Shown: piece by piece, positions 11,282 to 20,587 of the stretch | Layout of the letters: each line of letters starts with the position of its first letter | Position numbering within the stretch: position 1 is the first letter of the stretch | From: Acanthaster planci | Lineage: Eukaryota; Echinodermata; Asteroidea; Valvatida; Acanthasteridae | Assembly (NCBI RefSeq): GCF_001949145.1 | Contig: NW_019091483.1 | Coordinates: 744,553-780,358, forward strand | DNA length: 35,806 nt | Reading direction: 5' to 3' | Position numbers and translations under genes: made by a program | The notes under the pieces: model-generated | Seen by the model: only the letters and a program-made list of their open reading frames with translations | The model's database searches: none | Told to the model about the DNA's origin: nothing

Positions 11282-11342
11282 CATACACTTCATCAAAAGG
11301 TAAGTCAGATAACATACACTTTATCAAAAGGTAAGTCAGATA
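11282..11342 (+). repeat. 31-bp tandem repeat, two copies
   Basis: CATACACTTCATCAAAAGG followed by TAAGTCAGATAA occurs twice, with one C/T difference, at 11282 and 11313. It is absent at the corresponding place in copy B (about 34380), so it arose after the segmental duplication or was lost from B. Confidence 0.85.
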
Positions 11343-11710
11343 AAAAAAATGAAAAAGAACGTATTGCTTTCCCTAACAGCCCCAAATCATTTGATTTCGA
11401 TATGATTTTACATACACACTAGAGGGTAGGGGTTAAGCAAACGTCAGACTCAGTTGTGTATTACATATTTAACACACTATTCATAAGAAGTATTGTTGAC
11501 AATAGGCACACTTTCAAGACTAATTAAAATACTTATTGGCACTATGAGGTGTTAATTTTTCAAACCTTTATGCACATTGACCAGATAATAAAACGCACAT
11601 GAGGACATCGCCACCAATAAAAGCATTTGAGATTCAGATAAAATGTGTTAGTAGAAAACAAGTGCGAGTAATATTCTTTCATAGCAACTGCCAAGAGACA
11701 CACAACTAAC

Positions 11711-11872
11711 ACTTTCAAATTGAGATTGTAATGCAGGTCTTTATAGTCAATTTGGAAGTGTGGTAGAATTCATTTCAAATGCTGCTCCAAAAACTCACTG
11801 TGCTTTTCTGTATAGTGCAAATTTAATTCTGAACTGCCAGACCTGCATTATAAAACACCTCAATGTTGAAAG
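11711..11872. mobile_element. Inverted-repeat (MITE-like) element beside the mucin-like exon, copy A
   Basis: A perfect 12-bp inverted pair TAATGCAGGTCT (11729-11740) and AGACCTGCATTA (11839-11850) is extended outward by an imperfect pair, CTTTCAAATTGAG on the left and CTCAATGTTGAAAG on the right. Total about 160 bp with a non-palindromic loop of about 100 bp. It lies 140 bp beyond the exon's donor, hence in the following intron or flank. Confidence 0.45.
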
Positions 11873-12008
11873 ACAGACACATCACATAAAACAAAACAAC
11901 GAAAATATTGGACATGGGCATTAAAAATCCAGGAAACAATTCACCTTAATATTTGAAAATTAATCGGAGAAAATAAGGAAAACGTTCAGAGGAAACAACC
12001 TGAAAAAT

Positions 12009-12018
12009 ACAAACCTGA
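12009..12018 (-). other. 5' splice donor of the copy A mucin-like exon
   Basis: TCAG|GTTTGT on minus, after codon base 1 of a Gly codon. The site is conserved at the equivalent position in copy B (35076-35085), whereas the sequence beyond it is not conserved as protein. If it were not used, the frame would end at a stop at 11986. Confidence 0.6.
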
Positions 12019-15000
12019 AAGGCCTGTAGTAACTCCAGCCACTGTGGTTAAGCTGGCAGCCCCGGTTGTGCCTTCTACGCTAGCTGCTTTTGGCTCCAAA
12101 GAGGTGATGGCAGTAACAGTTGTGTCAGCCACGGTTGCCTGGGCAGTGGTCTTCTGAGACGTAGCAGTGCTAAAGTCAACCACAGTTGACTCAACCACTG
12201 TTGTGACTTCAAGCCCTGCAGTAGTAAGTAATGAAGTGGTTGTTTGAGACTCTGTTGTGACGTAAACCACAGCTGTTGCTGCCACCGTTGTCCCTGCAGG
12301 TATAGTCGTTGCTGGGGACTTTGAGGTCGCTGAAGTAATCACAGTTGACTCTTCGAGTGATGTTGTTTCAGTAGCTCCAGTTGTTGGTTCGGCTTTTGTT
12401 GCTTCTGTCTCGGTAGTAATTAGATCAGTCACAATTGTCTCTACCTCTGTTGTTGTCTCCAAAGCTGAAGTAGCTTTTGTTTGTGTCTGTGCAATACTTA
12501 TTTCTGGCACTGTTGTCTGTAAAAATCTTGTTGTCTTGAGATCGACAGAAGTTTGTGGAGCTGCGGTTGTTTGTGACTCTCCAGTAGTTAAATCAGCCAC
12601 CGTTGTCTCTAACAGGGTTGTTGTTTCTGCAGCTGAAATGGTTGGTCGATCTGTGGTTGTTGGTTTCTCCACAGTAGTGACATCTGCCGTAATTGTCTTT
12701 ACCGTTTGCGTTGTAACAGCTATTGGGGTAGTTGGCTGGGGTGTGGTTGTTTCTCCCTCTTCGGTGGTGACATCAGCTACAGTTGTCTCTACCGCTGTTG
12801 TTGTATCAACAGCTGCAGTTGTTGGTTGAGCTCTGGATGGCTGTGTCTGTGTAGGAGTTATTTGTGGTGTTGTTGTCTCTACCACTCTTGTCTCAGCAGC
12901 TGCAGTGGTTGGTTGAATGGTGACTGTTCGTGTGTCTGCACTAGTACCATCGGCCACAGTTGTGTCTACAACTGTGGTTGCAGCATCAGTTGCAGTTGTT
13001 AGTAGAGCTGTGGTTCTATGTGTCTCTCTAGTAGTGAAATCGGTCTCTAACACCGTTAGTATTTCAACAGCGGAAGTAGTTGGTCGATGTGTGGTTATTG
13101 GTTTCTCTACAGAAGTGACATCTGCTGGAGTTGTCTCTACGGGTTTCGTTGTACCGGCGACTGGGGTAGTTGGCTGGGCTGTGGTTGTTTCTCCCTCTGT
13201 GGTAACATCAGCGACAGTTGTCTCTACCGCTTTTGTTGAATCAGCAGCTCCAGTTGTTGGTTGAGCGCTGGATGTTTGTGTCTGTGTTGTACTTATTTGT
13301 GGTGCTGTTGTCTCTTCCACTGTTGTCTCAGCAGCTGCAGTTGTTGATTGAATGGTGGTTGTGCGTGTTTCTGCACTAGTAACATCAGCCACAGTTGTCT
13401 CAACAGCTACAGTTGTTGGTTGAGCGGTGGTTGTTTGTGTCTCTCTAGTAGTGACATCAGCCACCGTTGCTGTTTCAACAGCTGAAGTAGTTGATCGATG
13501 TGTGGTTGTTGGTTTCTCTACAGTAGTGACATCTTCCACAGTTGTCTCTACCGCTGTAGTTGAATCAACAGCTGCAGTTGTTGGTCGATCTGTGGTTGTT
13601 TCTGCCTCTTCGGTGGTGACATCAGCCACAGTTGTCTCTACCTCTGTTGTTCTTTCAACAGCTGCAGTTTTTGGTTGAGCAGCAGTTGTTTGTGTCTGTG
13701 TAGTAACGACATCAGCCACCGTTGTCTCTAACACTGTGGTTGTTTCAACAGCTGAAGTAGTTGGTCGATCTGTGGTTGTTGGTTTCTCTACAGTAGTGAC
13801 ATCTAGCATAGTTGTCTCTGTTGGTTTCGTTCTACCGGCAACTGGGGTAGTTGGCTGGGCTGTGGTTGTTTCTCCCTCTTCGGTGGTAACATCAAACACA
13901 GTTGTCTCTACCACTGTTGTTGAATTAATGGCTAAAGCTGTTGGCAGAGCTGTGGTTGTTTGTGTCTCTCTAGTAGTGACATCAGCCACCGTTGTCTCTA
14001 ACATTGTTGTTGTTTCAACAGCTGGAGTAGTTGGACGATCTGTGGTTATTGGTTTCTCTACAGTAGTGACATCTAGCGTAATTTTCTCTACAGGTTGCTT
14101 TGTATCGGCAACTGGGGGAGTTTGCTGGGCTGTGGTTGTTTCTCCCTCTTCGGTGGTAACATCAAACACAGTTGTCTCTACCACTGTTGTTGAATTAATG
14201 GCTAAAGCTGTTGGCAGAGCTGTGGTTGTTTGTGTCTCTCTAGTAGTGACATCAGCCACCGTTGTCTCTAAAACTGTGGTTGTTTCAACAGCTAAAGTAG
14301 TTGGTCGATCTGTTGTTGTTGGTTTCTCTACAGTAGTGACATCTGCCGTAGTTGTCTCTATTGGTTTCGTTGTACCAGCAACTGGGTTCGTTGGCTGAGC
14401 TGTAGTTGTTTGTCCCTCTTCGGTGGTAACATCAGCCACAGTTGTCACTACCCCTGTTGTTGAATCAAAAACTACGTTTGTTGGTATAGCTGTGATTGTT
14501 TGAGTCTCTCTAGTCGTGACATTAGCCACCGTTGTCTCTAACACCGTTGTTGTTTCAACAGCTGATGTAGCTGGTCTATCCGTGGTTGTTTTCTCTATAG
14601 TTCTGACATCTCTCGAAGTTGTCTGTTCCACTTGCGTCGTAACGACAACTGGAGTAGTCTGCTGGGGTGTGGTTGTTTCTGCTTCTTCGGTGGTGACATC
14701 AGCCAAAGTTGTCTCTACCGCTGTTGTTGTATCAACAGCTGCAGTTGTTGGTTGAGAGGTGGTTGTTTGTGTCTGTGTAGTAACGACATCAGCCACCGTT
14801 GTCTCTAAAACTGTGGTTGTTTCAACAGCTGAAGTAGTTGGTCGATCTGTGGTTGTTGGTTTCTCTACAGTAGTGACATCTAGCGTAGTTGTCTCTACAG
14901 GTTGCGTTGTACCGGCAACTGGTGTAGTGTTCTGGGCTGTAGTTGTTTCTCCCTCTTTGGTGGTAACATCAGCCAGAATTGTCAATACCGCTGTTGTTGA

Positions 15001-17932
15001 ATCAATAGCTACAGTTGCTGGTAGAGCTGTGGTTGTTTGTGTCTCTCCAGTCGGCACATCAGCTACCGTTGTCTCTAACACTGTGGTTGTTTCAACGGCT
15101 GCAGTGGTTGGTCGATCTGTGGTTGTTTGTTTCTCTACAGAAGTGACATCTGCCACAGTTGTCTCTACGGGTTTTGTTGTATCGGCAACTTTGCTCATTG
15201 GCTGGGCTGTTGTTACTTCCTCTTGGTTGGTCACATCATCCACAGTTGTTTCTTCCGCTGTTGTTGTATCAACAGCTCCAGTTGTTGGTTGAGCGCTGGA
15301 TGTTTGTGTCTGTGTCCTACTTATTTGTGGTGTTGTTGTCTCTTCGATTGTTGTCTCAGTGGCTGCAGTTGTTGGTTGAATGGTAGCTGTGCGTGTTTCT
15401 GCACTAGTAACATCAGCCACAGTTGTCTCAACAGCTACAGTTGTTGGTTGAGCTGTGGTTGTTTGAGTCTCTGTAGTAGCGACCTCAGCCACCGTTGTCT
15501 CTAACACTGATGTTGTTTGAACAGCTGATGTAGTTGGTCTATCTGTGGTTGTTTTCTCTAGAGTAGTGACATCTCTAAAAGTTGTCTGTTCCGCTTGCGT
15601 CATAACGACAACTGGTGTAGTTGGCTGGGGTGTGGTTGTTTCTGCTTCTTCGGTGGTGACATCAGCCAAGGTTGTCTCTACCGCTGTTGTTGTATCAACA
15701 GCTACAGTTGTTGGTTGAGCAGTGGTTGTTTGTGTCTGTGTACTAGCGACATCAGCCACCGTTGTCTCTAATACTGTGGTTGTTTCAACAACTGAAGTAG
15801 TTGGTCGATCTGTGGTTGTTGGTTTCTCTACAGTAGTGACAGCTAGCGTAGTTGTCTCTACAGGTTGTGTTGTACCGGCAACTGGTGTAGTTTTCTGGGC
15901 TGTGGTTGTTTCTCCCTCTTTGGTGGTAACATCAGCCAGAGTTGTCAATACCGCTGTTGAATCAATAACTGCAGTTGCTGGTAGAGCTATGGTTGTTTGT
16001 GTCTCTCCAGTCGGCACATCAGCTACCGTTGTCTCTAACACTGTGGTTGTTTCAACGGTTGAAGTGGTTGGTCGATCTGTGGTTGTTTGTTTCTTTACAG
16101 TAGTGACATGTAGCGTAGTTGTCTCTAAAGGTTGCGTTGTACCGGGAACTGGTGTAGTTTTCTGGGCTGTGGTTGTTTCTCCATCNNNNNNNNNNNNNNN
16201 NNNNNNNNNNNNNNNNNNNNNNNNNNNNNNNNNNNNNNNNNNNNNNNNNNNNNNNNNNNNNNNNNNNNNNNNNNNNNNNNNNNNNNNNNNNNNNNNNNNN
16301 NNNNNNNNNNNNNNNNNNNNNNNNNNNNNNNNNNNNNNNNNNNNNNNNNNNNNNNNNNNNNNNNNNNNNNNNNNNNNNNNNNNNNNNNNNNNNNNNNNNN
16401 NNNNNNNNNNNNNNNNNNNNNNNNNNNNNNNNNNNNNNNNNNNNNNNNNNNNNNNNNNNNNNNNNNNNNNNNNNNNNNNNNNNNNNNNNNNNNNNNNNNN
16501 NNNNNNNNNNNNNNNNNNNNNNNNNNNNNNNNNNNNNNNNNNNNNNNNNNNNNNNNNNNNNNNNNNNNNNNNNNNNNNNNNNNNNNNNNNNNNNNNNNNN
16601 NNNNNNNNNNNNNNNNNNNNNNNNNNNNNNNNNNNNNNNNNNNNNNNNNNNNNNNNNNNNNNNTGTCATCTCTCGAAGTGTTCTGTTCCACTTGCGTCGT
16701 AACGACAACTGGGGTAGTCTGCTGGGGTGTGGTTGTTTCTACTTCTTCGGTGGTGACATCAGCCACAGTTGTCTCTACCGCTGTTGTTGTATCAACAGCT
16801 GCAGTTGTTGGTTGAGCGGTGGTTGTTTGTGTCTGTGTAGTAACGACATCAGCCACCGTTGTCTCTAAAACTGTGGTTGTTTCAACAGCTGAAGTAGTTG
16901 GTCGATCTTTGGTTGTTGGTTTCTCTACAGTAGTGACATCTAGCGTAGTTGTCTCTACAGGTTGCGTTGTACCAGCAACTGGTGTAGTTTTCTGGGCTGT
17001 GGTTGTTTCTCCCTCTTTGGTGGTAACATCAGCCAGAGTTGTCAATACCGCTGTTGTTGAATCAATAATTACAGTAGCTGGTAGAGCTGTGGTTGTTTGT
17101 GTCTCTCCAGTCGGCACATCAGCTAGCGTTGTCTCTAACACTGTGGTTGTTTCAACGGCAGAAGTGGTTGGTCGATCTGTGGTTGTTTGTTTCTCTACAG
17201 TAGTGACATCTGCCACAGTTGTCTCTATGGGTTTTGTTGTATCGGCAACTTTGCTCATTGGCTGGGCTGTTGTTACTTCCTCTTGGTTGGTCACATCATC
17301 CACAGTTGTTTCTTCCGCTGTTGTTGTATCAACAGCTCCAGTTGTTGGTTGAGCGCTGGATGTTTGTGTCTGTGTCGTACTCATTTGTGGTGCTGTTGCC
17401 TCTTCCACTGTTGTCTCAGCAGCTGCAGTTGTTGGTTGAATGGTGGCTATGCGTGTTCCTGCACTAGTAACATCAGCCAGAGTTGTCTCAACAGCTACAG
17501 TTGTTGGTTGAGCAGTGGTTGTTTGTGTCTGTGTAGTAGCGACATCAGCCACCGTTATCTCCAACACTGTGGTTGCTTCAACAGCTGAAGTAGTTGGTCG
17601 ATTTGTGTTTGTTGGTTTCTCTACAGTAGTGACATCTGCCGTAGTTGTCTCTATTGGTTTCGTTGTACCGGCAACTGGGGTAGTTGGCTGGGCTGTGGTT
17701 GTTTCTCCCTCTTCGGTGGTAACATCAGCCAGAGTTGTCTCTACCGCTGTTGTTGAATCAAAGGCTGTGCTTATTTGCGTATGTGTAGTAGTTTTATCTG
17801 TTACAGATTTTTCTCCCGTTGTTGTTCCAGCAGCTACAGTTGTTGGTTCAGCTTTGGTTGTTTGAGTCGCTTTAGCCGTGATATCTGTTAAAGTTGTCTC
17901 TAACTCTGTAGCTGTGACAGCGGTAGAGTGTC
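12015..17932 (-). CDS. Giant Thr-rich mucin-like repeat exon (gene copy A, internal exon)
   Basis: Seen: on minus, a pyrimidine-rich tract ending TTTGCTTTCAG lies just before the exon and the exon ends TTTCAG|GTTTG. Between them the sequence is open apart from the gap. Both introns interrupt a codon after its first base, so the exon is symmetric, phase 1-1. The product is built from 29-30 residue repeats of the type TTxAVETTTVLETTVADVTT followed by xETQTTTAQP. About 40% of residues are Thr and there is little Ser. Scattered NTT, NST and NVT sequons occur, and Cys is essentially absent. The first 50 or so residues and the last 100 are degenerate, while the centre is homogeneous. Known: such Thr/Pro tandem repeats in mucins are densely O-glycosylated, extracellular and extended; phase 1-1 exons are typical of secreted modular proteins. 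Inferred: a secreted or membrane mucin, probably of mucus, glycocalyx or skeletal matrix. The signal peptide and C-terminal exons were not found. The frame changes across the gap (2 mod 3 to 0 mod 3), which I attribute to a wrong gap length. Alternatives: a Thr-rich adhesin or matrix protein. Confidence 0.75.
13857..14281 (-). repeat. 270-bp tandem higher-order unit, two near-identical copies
   Basis: The stretch 13857-14011 is repeated without visible change at 14127-14281, an offset of exactly 270 bp (90 codons, three monomers). It includes the distinctive word GAATTAATGGCTAAAGCTG at 13922 and 14192. The sequence between these identical parts differs at several positions, pointing to a recent local duplication or conversion. 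Confidence 0.85.
14641..17500 (-). repeat. ~1-kb super-repeats within the mucin-like exon
   Basis: 14641-15440 aligns without offset change to 16701-17500, at a distance of 2060 bp and with only a few per cent differences. A middle copy starts at 15604, 963 bp after the first, and runs into the assembly gap. Private words shared by the outer copies include TTGCTCATTGGCTGGGC (15191 and 17251). The distance across the gap depends on the assumed gap size. Confidence 0.8.
16186..16663. other. Assembly gap (478 N) inside the mucin-like exon
   Basis: A run of N. Both flanks are coding repeat on minus, but the open frame is 2 mod 3 above the gap and 0 mod 3 below it. Without an intron the true missing length must leave remainder 2 on division by 3, while 478 leaves remainder 1. 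The bases next to the gap carry more private differences from sister repeats than elsewhere, as expected at low-quality contig ends. Confidence 0.95.
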
Positions 17933-17960
17933 CTGAAAGCAAAGAACAAGATTTGAAAGG
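17931..17960 (-). other. 3' splice acceptor of the copy A mucin-like exon
   Basis: Read on minus, the tract AAATCTTGTTCTTTGCTTTCAG precedes the first exon bases GACACT. The exon enters the repeat frame at the second base of a Gly codon, so the upstream intron is phase 1. An ATG lies a few codons further upstream in the same frame, but it sits in the pyrimidine tract and is followed by no signal-peptide-like stretch, so I prefer splicing to a start here. Confidence 0.65.
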
Positions 17961-19210
17961 TGAATCTTTCATAAACTAAAGTGCAGACTTTGCTGGTTTA
18001 AAGTTTATTTTACTGCTCGTTTTGTCCTTTTTTTGGTTACGAGGGTTTGATCCTTAATGAGTTTTCAGGAAAAATGTCAGTTGACAATGGGAGAATCGGT
18101 GACATACAAGATATAAATATCCGTAATGGATATTTTTAGTATGCTGAAGAGGGTAGTAATGTCTCTTTGATAACTTGCCCTAATTATGCTTAAATATTCG
18201 AATTTATGCCTTGAGACTTCGAAGTAGTCAACTTGGCTTAAACTAGGAACTGGGACAGCAACGAGTTTTGCAGGTATCAACAGCTTTTGCATTCTTATTC
18301 CAATGCACCGTATAATTTGAATGAGAGCTGCAAGAAAGATGCGGATTTTTGAAGAACAGGAGAAATGCTTGTCCTTATCACATAATGCAAAACCTTAAAA
18401 GCTTTAAGTTTCTACCTCCATCCTAATCTTGGTAGAAGACTCTCTTGACGCTGTTTTTAAATGCGCAACCAACGTTGGCTCCCAGTGTATACAGTTTTCA
18501 GTGGTAGGTATTCAAAACGCTAAGGGGACATTTTCTGTCTTGAAGGGTTAAAATTCTTTTATTTGACCCAATTGTTGCGACATCTGCTCCCCATAACTTT
18601 TTTTGGTCGCCTCAAAACAGGTGAAATATCGAATGTATGCCCCACAACTAGGCGCGGGAAAAATGTACATTTATTGTACATGGACAATGTATGTACACGT
18701 AAGTCACGCACAAATATCTACACACACATTCCGAATCATTGCTAGAGGGCGTTTCGTATATGCTCACAAACCCAACTTGTACACCAACCGCCCAGCGCGA
18801 AGGACTTTGAAGCGCCCTCTGCCTGTTAATCGCTGTAGAGGTGAACGCATCACGATCTATAACACAGCGACAAAAAAAGGACATTTTGCGACAAGACTAC
18901 CTCCATCCCCACTATTCAGTCCAGGTGCCCCTGAATAAAGCAGGTAAGTGAAGTCTACTTTACAATGTAAATAACCATTCGTGCATTATAACTAACATTT
19001 TGTGCGGTCAAGAAACATATGTTCTCTAAGATCTTAGCCAATTCGTCCCTCTTTTGTCTCCTTTTCGTCTCTCTTTGTAAGAATCTTATGTCCCATGTAA
19101 TATAGTGCAATGTAAGTACGGCCATGTTTATAACAATTTAATTATTTTGTTACCAATACGCGACGGTAAGCAGACAACACTCTGAAATCTCATTTTTAAA
19201 ACTACGTCAG
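17961..19210. other. Upstream flank or intron of mucin-like gene A; no confident exon
   Basis: The preceding exon of the minus-strand gene should lie somewhere above 17960. The minus frame 18077-18292 starts MQKLLIPAKLVAVPVPS but has no convincing phase 1 donor. A strong plus-strand donor CAG|GTAAGT occurs at 18942 after the open frame 18603-18938, but a stop comes just before it and no acceptor pairs with it. Confidence 0.4.
18741..18824. repeat. Inverted pair of AGAGGGCG words, ~80-bp candidate element
   Basis: AGAGGGCGTTTC (18744-18755) and GAAGCGCCCTCT (18809-18820) form an inverted repeat with 11 of 12 positions matching. It could be the termini of a very short inverted-repeat element, or paired protein-binding sites. 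No clear target duplication is visible next to it. Confidence 0.4.
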
Positions 19211-19372
19211 GGGTGTTATGTAGCCATAGTGGCTTTTTCCACACCTTTCAACTCCGCGGCTGGGTCGAAGTCCCACTTAGGTCGGAATACGGATTGGATT
19301 ATCAGTCCTTGCCTGAATCCGTGGGTTTCCCTTTCGTCTCTACAAACTTCCATCTCTAAAAATTAAAATTCT
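19211..19372 (+). mobile_element. tRNA-derived SINE-like element
   Basis: TAGCCATAGTGG (19221-19232) resembles a pol III A box (TRGCNNAGYNGG with one extra base), and GGGTCGAAGTCCC (19262-19274) resembles a B box and T arm (GGTTCGAATCCC). The spacing of about 40 bp is right for a tRNA. Between them, CAACTCCGCGGCTG resembles a degraded anticodon to variable region. A non-tRNA body with GAATCCGTGGGTTTCCC and an A/T-rich tail (AAAAATTAAAATTC) follows. The missing acceptor-stem pairing and the added body argue against a functional tRNA gene. Confidence 0.5.
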
Positions 19373-20477
19373 TTCACTATCTTCTTTATTGTCACTTGTA
19401 CTTGTCCAGAACTGGAGCACAGTGAGCTGTTAACCTAAAAGAAACCTTATGTTAAGAGAAGTTAACGTGCAAATGATATTGCTATTTCCGTAAGCGTCGT
19501 TTTATGGCAAAAATAATATAATCCACGATTCGATTCATTAGCAAAAGAATGGCAAAATTAAACAATGAAGTAAAATAATATTTCAGCCACACATACAACA
19601 CCTACAAGTACGTCAATAAAGAGCTTACTCATTGGTGTAAAGTAAACATATACTCTTGCTTATCCTGTTTTGCGCCCAGCAGTACAATGTGCTAACATCA
19701 ATAAATGTCTCGCTTTTGTAGTCTCTGTTTCAACGACTGGATCAAGGCCTGGAATTGAATAAGTGTGTACAATAAAAGTTATCAACCAAATTTACTTTCT
19801 CAAGGACAAACTGTATTTTGAGAGAACATTCCCACTGAATCAGACGAAATACGTCTGTGTCTTTTGTAGTCACTCTTGGGTGACTACTGCTTGTCGTCAA
19901 GGTATCAACAATTATCCCACATCATATCGGGTTTGATACTCCGGCCATCGGTCTACCACAGTTGATTGTTCACGTTTACCAACAACTCCCGGCCGAAAAT
20001 TTGCTCAATAGGGTCATTTTCAGCGTGTTTTACCCAAGAAAAAAGTCCACACCGTGAATCCAAGCGGTGATTGTCAGTTGCCAGGTACGTTCCCGGTCAT
20101 GCTCGAACCTGTACGACTGTTTCATAGTAGCAAATACAACCCTGAGGTCCCCTATCTAAATACATTTCATTATGTTGCTGTGCAAGTACAGTAACACCAG
20201 TTACAACCCAAACAACCGTGGACTGTGAGTCAGCATGTCTGTAAATAATGTGAGCCAGTAACTGCTATTCGACCGTGGGTCGCATGGAGATACTTAGATT
20301 TCAAAAGGCCGTACTCTGAAGTGGTTAAGGAGCACCCCCAACGGCTGGAGAAAATGAGAAATCTGACCGTATTTTGTTTACTTGGATCAATTATAGACAT
20401 CTATGCCACACAACCCCGGATTCAACAATAGAAGCAATATTCACAATATTCAGTCATTTCTTATACTGGTATCTCAA

Positions 20478-20587
20478 GAATTCTTTACGCATCTTGGGGG
20501 ATGTGTTAAGTAACAATAGGCTGGAGTGTGTACAGGGATTGGTCTTTTTTGGGGGGTACCGTCTGTCCCATTTTGTTCCTGGTATAC
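20478..20587 (+). repeat. Dispersed repeat R1, copy 2
   Basis: Same family as 8700-8821, direct orientation. Long open frames on both strands around here (20374-20777) include the repeat and share no family I recognise. I take them to be chance or repeat-derived. Confidence 0.65.

Larger units (their letters stand above)
8975..12100 (+). repeat. Segmental duplication, block 3, copy A (reaches into the mucin-like exon)
   Basis: Collinear with about 32545-35200. Anchors: CTTGTGATGGTCTTAA, CTCCTTTCACATACTAACGC, CACACCACTGCATTCCAG, AAAAGATACTCATT and CAGATATGGCCTAG, then the exon end itself. Copy A has an extra 450 bp or so at about 9440-9890 that copy B lacks. Everything to the left of 12015 appears to be intron or 3' flank of the minus-strand gene. 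Confidence 0.85.
12130..17800 (-). repeat. Coding minisatellite: ~90-bp monomers with higher-order structure
   Basis: The basic unit is 87-90 bp (29-30 codons). Three monomer types alternate: one ending in Q-T-Q-T, one with a TTEEGETTT-like core, and one ending in VEKPTTTDRP. Together they make a 270-bp higher-order unit. At a larger scale, blocks starting at the word AACGACAACT recur at 14641, 15604 and 16701. Monomers at both ends are more divergent than those in the centre, the usual result of unequal exchange and conversion. Confidence 0.85.

Noticed and set aside
16052-16815. Open frames spanning the N run
   Set aside because: They exist only because N is read as open. Their ends are in the wrong frame on one side of the gap.
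12130-17800. CRISPR array or non-coding satellite
   Set aside because: Direct repeats are 87-90 bp with no unique spacers of constant size, remain in one coding frame, and are bounded by splice sites in a eukaryotic context.
12536-17865. Many long plus-strand open frames rich in V, S and T over the repeat array
   Set aside because: They are the antisense of ACA/ACT/GTT-rich coding repeats, which rarely produce stops. The minus strand has splice sites and one continuous frame; the plus frames break at arbitrary monomers.
18603-18950. Plus-strand exon ending in the consensus donor CAG|GTAAGT
   Set aside because: The open frame stops just before the donor and no acceptor or start context was found; kept only as a note.
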